A stretch of DNA of 64,000 bases from Buttiauxella agrestis (GCF_900446255.1 NZ_UIGI01000001.1:1204763-1268762); one strand, 5' to 3'. Counted from the stretch's first letter, positions 1 to 10,264 are shown. Program-made: numbers and translations. Notes: a model not told the origin generated them from the sequence alone.

Positions 1-2
1 TC

Positions 3-305
3 ACGACGCTGTTTAAAAACCTGAAAACCGTGAAGCGCGCGTTTATTTGTTCCATTAAAGAGCGAGCAGACGAGCAGCCTAACTTGTTGATTGGTATTGA
101 AGCCGAAGGGGATATCGAAGCGATTATTCGCCAGGCAGGAAGCGTCGCGACAGATACTTTACCGGGCGATGAACCCGTTGATATTTGTCAGGTTGTCGAA
201 GGCGAAAAGGGCATCAGCCACTTTATGATGGCGCACATTACGCCATTCTATGAGCGCCGCTGGGGAAGCTTCCTGCGCGATTTCAAAACCAATCGAATTA
301 TCTGA
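3..305 (+). CDS. sseB: SseB, enhanced serine sensitivity protein (C-terminal part)
   Basis: The reading frame is open from the window edge and ends in TGA; the beginning of the gene lies outside the window. About 100 residues are visible, including a TLPGDEP segment and the ending FKTNRII, which match the C-terminus of E. coli SseB. SseB is known for raising tolerance to serine when overexpressed; its molecular function is not settled. An internal GTG at 30 is not a start, because the frame continues upstream with SseB-like residues. The gene converges on the RpiR-type regulator, with 4 bases between the two stops. Confidence 0.93.
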   Translation, partial: TTLFKNLKTVKRAFICSIKERADEQPNLLIGIEAEGDIEAIIRQAGSVATDTLPGDEPVDICQVVEGEKGISHFMMAHITPFYERRWGSFLRDFKTNRII

Positions 306-309
306 TGAT

Positions 310-1083
310 TTATGCTGTTGCTTGCAGCAGCAGTAAATCAATCAGCATCACCAGATTTGACTCAAAAGACGTAATCCCTGCGGCTTCGGCCGCAAAATGA
401 ATCGCCTCGTCATACAGCGGAAAATGCACATCGGCCAGTTCGGATAAACTGTTTGGCGATGCTCGCGTGAACGCCACAATCGACATCCCCACATTTTGCG
501 CAATCCGCGCCTTATCTAAAACCTGTTCGGTTTCACCGCTGCGTGAAATGGCGATAAAAACCTCATATTTAGAGGCATTACTCAGGAAAATTCCCCGGCT
601 ATCGCCTGGCCCGGAAATGAACGCCGTTTTACCCAATACCTGAAGTTTTTTGGTCAGGTATTCGGCGAACAAATACGAAAAACCGGCACCGTACAAAAAG
701 AAGCTCTCTTTTTCACGCAGTAGCGTGGCGAACTGCGCCATTAATTCCGGCGTTACCCAACGGAACGTCTGACGGTAATTCTCCACGAACTGGTCAAACA
801 GAATCGGCAGCGTGGCGGCGGGTTGTGCTGGTTGATTAGCGATATGCGGCGTGCTGGAAAGCAGTTGTTTGCAGTGCCAGATAAACTCGCTAAAACCACT
901 AAATCCGAGCTTCTGGCACAACCGCATAATGGTCGCGCTGGAAACAAACGTCGCCTGGGCAAGTTCCCGCACCGTAATATTCCCCACCAGCAACGGATGG
1001 TTAGTCAGGTGCGAGAGCACGCGATACTCAGCGCGGGTCAATGAATCCCCGCGCTCAAGTAAACCGACCAGGCGGTTATCCAT
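310..1083 (-). CDS. RpiR/MurR-family regulator with SIS domain
   Basis: A 257-residue protein. The N-terminal HTH_6 domain (about residues 1-75) contains VRELAQATFVSSATIMRLCQKLGF, the typical helix-turn-helix of this family. The sugar-isomerase (SIS) domain (about 110-240) carries LYGAGFS and ISRSGETEQ, which bind a sugar phosphate. Family members sense phosphosugars and control nearby catabolic genes, so the likely targets are the PTS IICB and 6-phospho-alpha-glucosidase genes further upstream on the same strand. Its ATG overlaps the sseA stop in a TAATG junction, which implies translational coupling to sseA although the two are functionally unrelated. The target assignment is inferred from position. 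Confidence 0.85.
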   Translation of the reverse strand: MDNRLVGLLERGDSLTRAEYRVLSHLTNHPLLVGNITVRELAQATFVSSATIMRLCQKLGFSGFSEFIWHCKQLLSSTPHIANQPAQPAATLPILFDQFVENYRQTFRWVTPELMAQFATLLREKESFFLYGAGFSYLFAEYLTKKLQVLGKTAFISGPGDSRGIFLSNASKYEVFIAISRSGETEQVLDKARIAQNVGMSIVAFTRASPNSLSELADVHFPLYDEAIHFAAEAAGITSFESNLVMLIDLLLLQATA

Positions 1084-1934
1084 TATTGCGCTTGCGCCGG
1101 TTCAACGGGTAAATCAGAGCGCGCTCCCCATTCACTCCAGGAACCGTCGTACAGTGAAACACCGTTAACGCCAAGCGTGGTTAACGCCAGAACGACTACG
1201 GCGGCCGTTACGCCTGAGCCGCAACTTGCAATAATCGGCTTATCAAAGCTGACGCCCTGACGGGTGAATATTTCGTTCAAATCGTCGGTGGTTTTCAATT
1301 GGCCGTTTTCTACCAGGTCATTCCATGGAACGTTGAACGCACCAGGAATATGCCCGCGTCGCAAACCTGGACGAGGTTCATCGACTTGCGCGTTAAAACG
1401 CGGAGCAGGGCGGGCATCAACTATTTGTGCCGTTCCTTCATGGCTAACCAGCAAAACATCGGTCAGACGTTTAATGACCATCGGGTCGAAATTCACGTCG
1501 AACTCACCTTCCGGCAATTCAACATCACCTTGCTGAAGAGGCAATTCTTCGCGCTGCCAGTCGGCCAGGCCGCCCGCCAGAATAGAGACATTTTCCACAC
1601 CAAAAGTCCGCAGCATCCACCAGGCGCGAGGCGCGGAGAACAAGTTGCCTTCATCGTAAACCACCAGATGTTTATCGCTGCTAATACCCAGTTCGCGCAT
1701 GGCAACGGCAAACGCTTCGGCACGCGGCATCATATGGGGTAGGGGACTGGTGTGGTCGGAAAGGGCTTCGATATCGAAAAACACTGCGCCAGGCAGATGG
1801 CCGGCACGGTATTCGCCAGCGACATCACGATGCTCCTGGCCCGGAGGCAACATGCGAGCATCAATAATCTGGATATTTTCGTCATTAATATGTTCTGCGA
1901 GCCAGTCGCCCGCAACGAAGAAAGTGGTGGACAT
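1083..1934 (-). CDS. sseA: SseA, 3-mercaptopyruvate sulfurtransferase
   Basis: A 283-residue protein of two rhodanese domains. The C-terminal domain holds the active-site loop CGSGVTA with Cys238, the signature that separates mercaptopyruvate sulfurtransferases from thiosulfate sulfurtransferases. It transfers sulfur from 3-mercaptopyruvate to thiol acceptors or cyanide in the cytoplasm. I chose the ATG at 1934 because a GGAGG lies just upstream and the protein then starts MSTTFFVAGDWL as in E. coli; the frame stays open upstream to 1997 but without homology. The gene sits between the alpha-glucoside genes and their probable regulator, about 106 bases after the glucosidase stop. Confidence 0.95.
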   Translation of the reverse strand: MSTTFFVAGDWLAEHINDENIQIIDARMLPPGQEHRDVAGEYRAGHLPGAVFFDIEALSDHTSPLPHMMPRAEAFAVAMRELGISSDKHLVVYDEGNLFSAPRAWWMLRTFGVENVSILAGGLADWQREELPLQQGDVELPEGEFDVNFDPMVIKRLTDVLLVSHEGTAQIVDARPAPRFNAQVDEPRPGLRRGHIPGAFNVPWNDLVENGQLKTTDDLNEIFTRQGVSFDKPIIASCGSGVTAAVVVLALTTLGVNGVSLYDGSWSEWGARSDLPVEPAQAQ

Positions 1935-2040
1935 GATTGCCTCCGAATCGTTATTTACTCTCGGATTGTCGGTGTTTTTCACCAAACCGACAAGCAACCA
2001 TGTCCACTGCTGCGAAGTGCGCCGTAAATATTCGATAAAG

Positions 2041-3411
2041 TTACGCTTTCACGGCTTCGCCATCTTTCCACGCTTGCTGTAACTGTGGCCAGTAATCGCG
2101 GTTTGCTTCAATCATATCGTCGAGAATTGCTTTTGCATGCTGCATCGTCGGCACGGTGCGGTTAAGAGTAAACGCCTGCAATGCTTTCTCGTAACTGCCT
2201 TCGATGGTGGCTTCAACCAGCAGTTGTTCAGAGGCTAACTGTTGCATGAGCAGTGTCTGATGGAACAGCGGAACCGCGCCCATGCGCACTGGCTCTGGCC
2301 CTTCCGAGGTGATGTAAGCCGGAACTTCAACCATTGCGTCATACGGCAGGTTGGCAATTGCCCCTTTGTTTTCCACAATCACCAGATGGCGTTGACGCAA
2401 ATCAAAGGCCAGCGAACAGGCGACATCAACGATAAATGCCCCATGGACACCAACGTGGAACGCATCCGGCAAAATACCGGTTTTTTTATACTCGTCGGCG
2501 GCAGCAAACAGTTTCTTCTCGCGCCCATCCATCACTTCGTTGGCGCGAGTGTAATCAGGGTTTTGGTGCTCAACGATGTCGTTTGGCATCAGGTAATACT
2601 GCAAATATGGGTTCGGCAGGAATTCCGGAAAATGGTCCATAATCGGTTTGATATGACGCCAGGTTTTCACCCATGAAGGATCCGAATGTTGCGGATCGGT
2701 TTGCGCGGCGTCTTCCGTCAGCAGGCCAAATTTAGCGATATGGCGGCGCAACTCTGGCAGGCGATCTTCACCATCGACCAGCACACGGGTAAACCAGCCG
2801 AAATGGTTGAGACCGAAGTAATCGACTTCCAGCTTGTGGCGATCCACACCAAGAATGGCACCCATATTACGCATGGCGGCGACGGGCATATCACAAATGT
2901 TCAACACGCGTGCTTTCGGGCGCAGGCGGCGCACGCCTTCTGCGACAATCGCCGCTGGGTTGGAATAGTTCACAATCCACGCTTTTTGATGGGCGTAACG
3001 CTCAACAAAATCACACAGCTCGACCATCGGTAAAATAGTGCGCAAACCATATGCCAGCCCACCGGGGCCACAGGTTTCTTGCCCGACAACACCGTGGCGT
3101 AGAGGGATTTTTTCATCCTGCTCACGCATTTTATATTGCCCGACGCGCATTTGAGCGAAGACGAAATGCGCGCCGCTAAAGGCAACTTCCGGGTCGGTGG
3201 TGACGGTAAATTTAATGCTTTGGCTGTGGTCGCGAATGACTTTCTCAACCACCGGCGCAATCACTGACTGGCGCTCACCATCAATATCGTAAAGGCGAAT
3301 TTCAGCTAACGGGAAATCGGCCAGGCGCACCATCAGGCTTTTAACAATGCCCGGCGTGTAAGTACTACCGCCACCGGCAATGGACAAAATAAATGGGGGT
3401 TTAAACATCAT
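2041..3411 (-). CDS. aglB: 6-phospho-alpha-glucosidase, glycosidase family 4
   Basis: About 456 residues. It has the family 4 NAD-binding loop GGGSTYTPG near the N-terminus, the CDMP motif with Cys173 that marks 6-phospho-alpha-glucosidases (the beta enzymes have CN(V/I)P), and NHFGWF. These enzymes use NAD+ and Mn2+ to split phosphorylated alpha-glucosides such as maltose 6-phosphate and sucrose-isomer phosphates. It lies 8 bases after the PTS IICB gene, whose product would supply the phosphorylated substrate. Two ATGs are adjacent; the second (3408) is better spaced from the AAAGGAG site. It resembles Klebsiella AglB and Bacillus GlvA. The exact sugar is not readable. Confidence 0.9.
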   Translation of the reverse strand: MMFKPPFILSIAGGGSTYTPGIVKSLMVRLADFPLAEIRLYDIDGERQSVIAPVVEKVIRDHSQSIKFTVTTDPEVAFSGAHFVFAQMRVGQYKMREQDEKIPLRHGVVGQETCGPGGLAYGLRTILPMVELCDFVERYAHQKAWIVNYSNPAAIVAEGVRRLRPKARVLNICDMPVAAMRNMGAILGVDRHKLEVDYFGLNHFGWFTRVLVDGEDRLPELRRHIAKFGLLTEDAAQTDPQHSDPSWVKTWRHIKPIMDHFPEFLPNPYLQYYLMPNDIVEHQNPDYTRANEVMDGREKKLFAAADEYKKTGILPDAFHVGVHGAFIVDVACSLAFDLRQRHLVIVENKGAIANLPYDAMVEVPAYITSEGPEPVRMGAVPLFHQTLLMQQLASEQLLVEATIEGSYEKALQAFTLNRTVPTMQHAKAILDDMIEANRDYWPQLQQAWKDGEAVKA

Positions 3412-3419
3412 TGACTCCT

Positions 3420-4964
3420 TTAGAGAAACGTCTCTACTGCTTCACGCATTTTTTTGACATGTAGCCCGTAGACCACCTGAACGTTATTACCTTGTTTAAT
3501 CACCCCTTTAGCACCAGTCGATTTCAGGCGGGGCTCGTCGATAGCTGAGACATCGCGCACCGTAACTCGCAGGCGGGTGTAACAGTTGTCGACCACTTCA
3601 ATATTTGCGCGGCCACCGAGGCCTTCGATAATCGCTTCACCCAAGCCATCGTTGCTGCCTTTGGCTTGATATTCTTGTTTGCTATACAGTTTTGTCTCTT
3701 CGTCATCGCTTTCACGGCCTGGTGTTTTCATATCGAAACGACGAATCAGGAAGTGGAACACCACGAAATAAATCACCGACATCATCAGCCCGACAGCGAT
3801 GTACATCGGCCAGTTGGACTTCTCCGTGCCTAGCGGCAGGTTATAAAGAATGAAATCGATAATGCCGTTTGCGCCGATGGCGTGAACGCCCAGCAGATAG
3901 AACAGCATCATGCCGATGCCGGTTAGAACCGCATGCACGCCGAACAGCAGCGGAGCGACAAACAGGAAGGAAAACTCCAGCGGCTCGGTCACGCCAACCA
4001 GCATCGACGTTAGCGCTGCGGGAATCAGAATCGCTTTGGCTACGGCTTTACGCTCGGGTTTTGCGGTCATATACATGGCGAGAGCGGCGGCAGGCAGGCC
4101 GAACATTTTGCTAATGCCTCGCGCATCCCAAACCACGGTGCTGCTGAGTTGATGGACGCTCGGACACGCCATTTCCGCGAAGTAAATATTGCGCGCTCCC
4201 TGGTAAACACTGCCGCAAACATCAGCCGTGCCGCCTAACTCGGTATACAGGAAGGGGGTGTAAACCAGGTGATGCAGGCCCGTTGGCACCAGAATGCGTT
4301 CCAGGAAACCGTAGATGGCAACGCCAAACGCCCCGGCTCCCTTAATCGCCAATGCCAGCGCACTGATGCCGTGCTGGGCAAATGGCCAGAGTTCGCTCAT
4401 GACCACGCCGAGCAACATCGACACGGGGAGCATAATAATGGCGACAAAACAGTGGCCTGAGTAAATCGCCATCGCGCCAGAAAACTGTACGCCGGAATAG
4501 CGGTTGTACAGATATCCTGAAAGCGCCCCGGTCAGTATCCCGGCAAAAACACCCATCTCAAGCACTTGCACACCTAAAACCATGCTTTGCCCAGCGGCCC
4601 GCATTTGATCGGCTGGCGCTAACTCGCCCTGCAATTGCAGCGTTACGTTCATCGCATTAATGAAGACGATAAACGTGACCAGGCCAATCAATGCTGCATA
4701 GCCTTTGTCTTTTGCTGCAAAACCAATGGGAATGCCAACGCCAAATACCAGCGCCAGATTTGCCAGCACTGAAACGGCAGATTTAGAAATCAGAACGCCG
4801 GTATGTTGAATCGAAGGGTGACCGAGAAAAGGTAAATATTCAGCGAGGTTACCGTTGCCCAATACATTACCAAACGCGATAAATAAACCGACGATCGGCA
4901 AAATAAGCACTGGGCCATAGAGCGATTTTCCGAAATTTTGTAGGGCATTAACGGCACTTTTCAT
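3420..4964 (-). CDS. aglA: PTS alpha-glucoside transporter, IICB subunit
   Basis: 514 residues. The IIC permease domain (about 1-410) has many hydrophobic helices and GVTEPLEF, the conserved substrate-site motif of the glucose/maltose PTS family. The IIB domain (about 430-514) carries the phosphorylation site NCYTRLRV with Cys461. No IIA domain is fused or encoded nearby, so phosphate probably comes from the glucose IIA protein, as in related MalX/AglA systems. It imports an alpha-glucoside across the inner membrane and phosphorylates it at C6 for the glucosidase encoded next. It is the first gene of the minus-strand cluster and is divergent from yfhM. Confidence 0.88.
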   Translation of the reverse strand: MKSAVNALQNFGKSLYGPVLILPIVGLFIAFGNVLGNGNLAEYLPFLGHPSIQHTGVLISKSAVSVLANLALVFGVGIPIGFAAKDKGYAALIGLVTFIVFINAMNVTLQLQGELAPADQMRAAGQSMVLGVQVLEMGVFAGILTGALSGYLYNRYSGVQFSGAMAIYSGHCFVAIIMLPVSMLLGVVMSELWPFAQHGISALALAIKGAGAFGVAIYGFLERILVPTGLHHLVYTPFLYTELGGTADVCGSVYQGARNIYFAEMACPSVHQLSSTVVWDARGISKMFGLPAAALAMYMTAKPERKAVAKAILIPAALTSMLVGVTEPLEFSFLFVAPLLFGVHAVLTGIGMMLFYLLGVHAIGANGIIDFILYNLPLGTEKSNWPMYIAVGLMMSVIYFVVFHFLIRRFDMKTPGRESDDEETKLYSKQEYQAKGSNDGLGEAIIEGLGGRANIEVVDNCYTRLRVTVRDVSAIDEPRLKSTGAKGVIKQGNNVQVVYGLHVKKMREAVETFL

Positions 4965-5286
4965 TTAGCAGTCTCTTATTATCACTTTGGCTAAACACCG
5001 CGTTAGGGCAGCGACTCAGCTTGAAATGTAGCAATAATATGAACTGATGATCTATCTATCTTATTGTTTTAAAAACAAATGACTCAGAAGGTAACATGTA
5101 ACCTTTCAGGGCGTGATCGTGCTTCCATTTTGAAACCGAATACGGAATGAATGCGTTGCAAAAATAATCTTTTCCTTGCGAGTCAGCGCGCAATGCAATT
5201 TTTTCATACTTTCGTTTTTTTAATGTACCCGCATAATACAAGTAATACTGGGTGGACTAATGGGCCATATTGGCCAGGGATAAAGC
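4965..5286. other. divergent promoter region aglA / yfhM
   Basis: These 322 bases between two divergently read genes contain no convincing gene. They are A+T rich and include a near-palindrome ATTGTTTTAAAAACAAAT at 5063-5080 and a repeated GTAAC at 5091-5104. Either is a plausible operator for the RpiR-type regulator of the alpha-glucoside genes. I could not identify -10/-35 boxes with confidence on either strand. Confidence 0.4.
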
Positions 5287-8200
5287 ATGAGAATAATACG
5301 TCTGGGCGCGCTGGCTGCGACTCTGCTGGCTGCACTGTCTCTTTCTGGGTGTGACAATAACGATAAACCGCAGGCGGTGGCGCAGGGTAACTCCTCGACC
5401 CAACAACCTGTTGAAAAAGCGGCAAAGCCAGATGCCTCTCAACTTGAAAAGCTGGCGAAGAATTCTGCGGGCAAACCGCTGAACTTGCTGGATGCTTCGG
5501 AAGTACAGCTCGATGGCGCAAGCACGCTGGTTCTCACCTTCTCTATTCCCTTAGACCCCAACCAGGATTTCTCACGCGTGGCGCATTTGGTGGATAAAAC
5601 CAGCGGCAAAGTCGATGGGGCCTGGGAGCTTTCCACAGACCTCAAAGAATTACGTCTGCGCCATCTTGAACCCAAGCGTGAATTAATACTGACGGTTGAT
5701 AGCGGGTTAATTGCCTTAAATAAAGCGACCTTCGACAGGAATTTTGAGAAGAAAATCTCAACCCGTGATATTCAGCCGAGCGTCGGTTTTGCCAGCCGAG
5801 GCTCCTTACTGCCCACTAAGGTTATCGCCGGTTTACCCGTGATGGCGCTAAACGTTGATAAAATTGACGTCAATTTCTACCGTATTAAAAGTGAATCATT
5901 AGGCTCCTTTATCAGCCAGTGGCAGTACCGAAATTCCGTGTCTAACTGGGAGTCTGATAATTTACTCAAGCTTGCAGACCTGGTGTACACCGGGCGGTTT
6001 GATCTTAACCCTGCTCGCAATACCCGAGAAAAACTACTCTTGCCGTTAGGCGAAATTAAGCCGCTGCAAGCGCCTGGTGTCTATATCGCCATCATGAATC
6101 AGGCTGGGCATTACAGTTACAGCAATGCGGCAACGTTGTTCACCCTGAGCGACATTGGTATCTCGGCGCACCGTTACCACGACCGTTTAGATGTGTTTAC
6201 GCAGAGCCTGGAAAACGGGGCGGCGCAATCCAGTGTAGAAATCACATTGCTCAATGAGAAAGGGCAAACCGTGGCTCAAGCTAAGAGCGACGGTGATGGC
6301 CATGCCACGCTTGAAAAAACCGATAAAGGGACGTTATTGCTGGCGCGTACCGCTGAGCAAACCACCATGCTTGATTTGAGCCGCCCGGCGCTGGACCTGG
6401 CTGAATTTAACATTGCCGGTGAGACAGGCTTTAGCAAACAGTTCTTTATGTTTGGTCCACGTGATTTGTATCGTCCGGGCGAAACAGTGTTGGTGAATGC
6501 CTTGCTGCGTGACGGCGATGGCAAAGTCCTTCCTGAGCAACCTGTAAAAATGGAAGTGGTAAAACCTGACGGCCAGGTTGCCAGAACGCAAGTATGGAAA
6601 CCCGAAAATGGCCTGTATCAGTTCAGCTATCCATTAAATCAAGATGTCCAAACTGGCAACTGGCAAGTCCGTGTGAATACGGGTGACAACCAGCCGCGTA
6701 TCTGGACATTTAAAGTCGAAGACTTTATGCCTGAGCGTATGGCGCTCAACATCACAAGCCAGAAGCAACCTGTTAGCCCTGATGAATCCGTCAGCTTCCA
6801 GATTGCCGGGCGTTATTTATATGGCGCGCCTGCCTCCGGGAATAACCTGCAAGGCCAGCTGTTCTTACGCCCATTGCGTGAAGCTGTGGCGGCTTTACCG
6901 GGATTCCAGTTTGGTGACGTAAACGAAGAAAATCTCACCCGTAACCTGGATGAAGTCCAGCTCCAGCTTGACGAGCAGGGCAAAACAACGGTCAGCACAG
7001 ACAGCCAATGGTCTGATGTTCATTCACCGTTAAAGCTGGTTCTACAAGCTAGTTTGCTGGAGTCCGGCGGCCGCCCGGTCACGCGACGTGCGGAGCAAGC
7101 AATCTGGCCTGCCGAAGCGCTGCCGGGTATTCGTCCTCAATTTGCCAGCAAAGAAGTCTACGATTACCGCACCGATAGCACCCGTACTCAACCGATCGTC
7201 GACGAAGATACCAACGCGGGTTTTGACATTGTTTATGCCAATGCAAAAGGTGAAAAGCTGGCGGTTTCTGGCCTTGATGTCCGGTTGATTCGCGAGCGTC
7301 GCGATTACTTCTGGAGTTGGGAAGAAGGGCAAGGCTGGCAGTCGCAGTATGACCAAAAAGATTTAGTAGAAGCGGAACAAAAACTGGATCTCGCGGCGGG
7401 CGAAACAGGCAAAGTCGCTTTCCCGGTGGAGTGGGGTTCTTACCGTCTTGAAGTGCGCGACACCGAGAACGAAATTGTAAGCAGCATCCGTTTCTGGGCA
7501 GGTTACAGCTGGCAAGATAATAGCGACGGCGAAGGTGCTGTCCGTCCTGACCGCGTCACACTGAAAATTGACAAGCCGAGCTACAAAGCAGGCGACACCA
7601 TCAATCTGCATATCTCTGCTCCGGCAGCAGGTAAAGGCTACGCGATGGTGGAGTCCAGCGAGGGTCCGTTGTGGTGGAAGGAAATTGATGTGCCAGAAAA
7701 AGGGCTGGATATTGAAATTCCCGTCGACAAAAGCTGGCAGCGCCATGACTTGTATTTGAGCACGCTGGTGATTCGCCCGGGTGATAAAAACCGTGCTGCG
7801 ACGCCAAAACGCGCTGTGGGGATTTTACATCTGCCGCTAGGGGATGAAAGCCGCCGTCTGGCGCTCGAGTTAGATGCTCCGGCCAAAATGCGCCCTAACC
7901 AAAACCTCACGGTGAAAGTCAAAACTAAGGCGATTAATGGCGTAATGCCGAAGCAAATTAACGTGCTTGTGTCAGCCGTTGATAGCGGTGTGCTGAATAT
8001 TACCGACTACAAAACGCCGGACCCATGGGACGCTTTCTTTGGTCGTAAGCGTTACGGGGCGGATTTGTACGATATCTATGGTCAGGTAATTGAAGGTGAA
8101 GGGCGTTTGGCTGCATTGCGCTTTGGTGGTAGTGGCGACGAAGGTGATGAACTCAGTCGTGGCGGTAAAAAACCGGTAAATCATGTCACTATCATTGCGC

Positions 8201-10251
8201 AGCAAGCTCAACCGGTGCAATTGAACGATAAAGGTGAAGGGACGGTCTCCCTGCCAATTGGCGATTTTAATGGGGAACTGCGCGTGATGGCGCAAGCCTG
8301 GACCGACGATCGTTTTGGCAATAGCGAAGATAAAGTCGTTGTCGCCGCACCGCTGGTGACTGAGCTTGCAGCTCCGCGCTTTATGGCGAGTGGAGATTCC
8401 AGTCGCTTAGCGATGGATCTCACTAACCTGACCGATAAACCACAGCAACTGAGTATCAACCTCAGCGCCAGTGGCCTGATTGCACTGGATTCCGCACCGT
8501 CGCAGACGGTGCAACTGCTTCCCGGTGCGCGTAAAACGCTGTTTATTTCGGTGCGTGGGTTGCAGGGATTTGGTGATGGTCAGCTAGAGGCGCAAATCAG
8601 CGGCCTTAATCTGCCAGGTGAAACGCTGCCAGCTATTCAGAAACAATGGAAACTCGGGGTTCGCCCTCCTTTCCCGGCGCAAAATATCAACAGCGGTGCA
8701 GTACTGGCTCCGGGCGAAGTATGGGATATTCCACCGCAGCATATATCAGGATTAGCTCCCGCAACGCTTGAAGGACAAGTGCTGCTCAGTGGGCGTCCGC
8801 CGCTGAACCTGGCACGCTATATCCGTGAACTTAAAGCGTATCCATATGGCTGCCTTGAACAAACAACCAGCGGGCTTTTCCCATCGCTTTATACCAACCA
8901 GGCACAGTTAGCGTCTTTGGGAATCAAAGGAACCACGGATGACCAGCGCCGCGCTGCAATCGATCTGGGAATCTCGCGCCTGTTGGATATGCAACGCGAC
9001 GACGGTAGTTTTGGCTTGTGGGATAAAGAGGGGCCGGAGGAATACTGGTTAACTGCTTATGTCACTGATTTCCTGGTGCGTGCCAGTGAGCAAGGATACA
9101 GCGTAAATACCGATTCTCTGAACAAAGCTAACCAGCGCCTGCTGCGTTATCTTCAGGATTCAGGATTGATAGCACTGCGTTACAGCGATGATGCTGCTGC
9201 CAGTAAATTCGCGGTGCAGGCTTATGCCGGACAAGTGCTTGCACGTCAGCAAAAAGCACCGTTAGGCGCGCTACGTGAATTGTGGTCACGTCATAACAGT
9301 GCGCGGGCTGGTTTACCTTTAGTGCAACTGGGTGTGGCGCTGAAATTGATGGGCGATGCGCCACGTGGTGACCAGGCTATCAACTTAGGACTGAAAACCA
9401 ATCGTAGCGACGAACGTATCTGGATGGCTGACTACGGCAGCGAACTGCGTGATAAAGCCATGGAGTTGAGTCTTCTGGAAGAGAACAAATTGCTGCCAGA
9501 GCAGCAAAATCAATTGCTGATGGAGCTTTCTAATCTCGCTTACAGCCAACGCTGGCTTTCCACCCAGGAAAGTAACGCGCTGTTCCTGGCAGGTCGTAAC
9601 TGGCAAACAGCGAAAGGAGACTGGCAATCGCAGGTGTCATTTATTGCCGAACCACTGGCGGGCACGCAATCCATCACGCGTAATCTGAATGCCGAGCAGC
9701 TCGCAGGGTTGCAGGTAACTAACACCGGTACGGGTAATTTATACCTGCGTTTAGACAGTGTGGGTTATCCGCAGCAGGCTCCGGCACCTTACAGCAACGT
9801 TTTGCATATTGAACGTCAGTTCCTGGATGCAAAAGGCAATCGTAAGTCATTGTCTGAACTGAAAAGCGGCGAGCTGGTGATGGTCTGGCTGGATGTTTGG
9901 GCAGATAAAAATGTGCCGGATGCGTTAGTTGTTGATCTGTTACCCGCAGGTCTTGAACTCGAAAACCAGAACCTTTCTGAAAGCAGTGCCAGCCTGAGTG
10001 ATAGTGATAATCAGGTTCAGGGTTTACTGAATCAGATGCAGCAGGCGGATATTCAGCATATGGAATTCCGTGACGATCGCTTTGTTGCCGCATTGCCGCT
10101 TAACGAAAGCCAACATGCGACCCTGGTTTACCTTGCTCGTGCTGTCACACCGGGAACCTACCATGTCCCTGTATCACAAGTTGAATCGATGTATGTGCCG
10201 CAATGGCGGGCAACGGGAGCCAGCACCGGTATGCTGACTATACATCCGTAA
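5287..10251 (+). CDS. yfhM: YfhM, periplasmic alpha-2-macroglobulin lipoprotein
   Basis: 1654 residues. It begins with a lipoprotein signal peptide whose lipobox is LSGC, so it is anchored by lipid. The order is macroglobulin-like domains, bait region, then the thioester domain with YGCLEQ (Cys1189, Gln1192), whose Cys and Gln form the reactive internal thioester. Bacterial alpha-2-macroglobulins trap proteases that breach the outer membrane. The stop is 13 bases before pbpC, whose product repairs peptidoglycan; this pairing is widespread and supports a joint envelope-defence role. Length and both signature motifs match the intact E. coli protein. Confidence 0.95.
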   Translation: MRIIRLGALAATLLAALSLSGCDNNDKPQAVAQGNSSTQQPVEKAAKPDASQLEKLAKNSAGKPLNLLDASEVQLDGASTLVLTFSIPLDPNQDFSRVAHLVDKTSGKVDGAWELSTDLKELRLRHLEPKRELILTVDSGLIALNKATFDRNFEKKISTRDIQPSVGFASRGSLLPTKVIAGLPVMALNVDKIDVNFYRIKSESLGSFISQWQYRNSVSNWESDNLLKLADLVYTGRFDLNPARNTREKLLLPLGEIKPLQAPGVYIAIMNQAGHYSYSNAATLFTLSDIGISAHRYHDRLDVFTQSLENGAAQSSVEITLLNEKGQTVAQAKSDGDGHATLEKTDKGTLLLARTAEQTTMLDLSRPALDLAEFNIAGETGFSKQFFMFGPRDLYRPGETVLVNALLRDGDGKVLPEQPVKMEVVKPDGQVARTQVWKPENGLYQFSYPLNQDVQTGNWQVRVNTGDNQPRIWTFKVEDFMPERMALNITSQKQPVSPDESVSFQIAGRYLYGAPASGNNLQGQLFLRPLREAVAALPGFQFGDVNEENLTRNLDEVQLQLDEQGKTTVSTDSQWSDVHSPLKLVLQASLLESGGRPVTRRAEQAIWPAEALPGIRPQFASKEVYDYRTDSTRTQPIVDEDTNAGFDIVYANAKGEKLAVSGLDVRLIRERRDYFWSWEEGQGWQSQYDQKDLVEAEQKLDLAAGETGKVAFPVEWGSYRLEVRDTENEIVSSIRFWAGYSWQDNSDGEGAVRPDRVTLKIDKPSYKAGDTINLHISAPAAGKGYAMVESSEGPLWWKEIDVPEKGLDIEIPVDKSWQRHDLYLSTLVIRPGDKNRAATPKRAVGILHLPLGDESRRLALELDAPAKMRPNQNLTVKVKTKAINGVMPKQINVLVSAVDSGVLNITDYKTPDPWDAFFGRKRYGADLYDIYGQVIEGEGRLAALRFGGSGDEGDELSRGGKKPVNHVTIIAQQAQPVQLNDKGEGTVSLPIGDFNGELRVMAQAWTDDRFGNSEDKVVVAAPLVTELAAPRFMASGDSSRLAMDLTNLTDKPQQLSINLSASGLIALDSAPSQTVQLLPGARKTLFISVRGLQGFGDGQLEAQISGLNLPGETLPAIQKQWKLGVRPPFPAQNINSGAVLAPGEVWDIPPQHISGLAPATLEGQVLLSGRPPLNLARYIRELKAYPYGCLEQTTSGLFPSLYTNQAQLASLGIKGTTDDQRRAAIDLGISRLLDMQRDDGSFGLWDKEGPEEYWLTAYVTDFLVRASEQGYSVNTDSLNKANQRLLRYLQDSGLIALRYSDDAAASKFAVQAYAGQVLARQQKAPLGALRELWSRHNSARAGLPLVQLGVALKLMGDAPRGDQAINLGLKTNRSDERIWMADYGSELRDKAMELSLLEENKLLPEQQNQLLMELSNLAYSQRWLSTQESNALFLAGRNWQTAKGDWQSQVSFIAEPLAGTQSITRNLNAEQLAGLQVTNTGTGNLYLRLDSVGYPQQAPAPYSNVLHIERQFLDAKGNRKSLSELKSGELVMVWLDVWADKNVPDALVVDLLPAGLELENQNLSESSASLSDSDNQVQGLLNQMQQADIQHMEFRDDRFVAALPLNESQHATLVYLARAVTPGTYHVPVSQVESMYVPQWRATGASTGMLTIHP

Positions 10252-10264
10252 CAGGCTAAACAAA

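Noticed and set aside
1299-1742. 147-codon open frame opposite sseA
   Set aside because: Antisense shadow of a well-supported gene; no homology or start signal.
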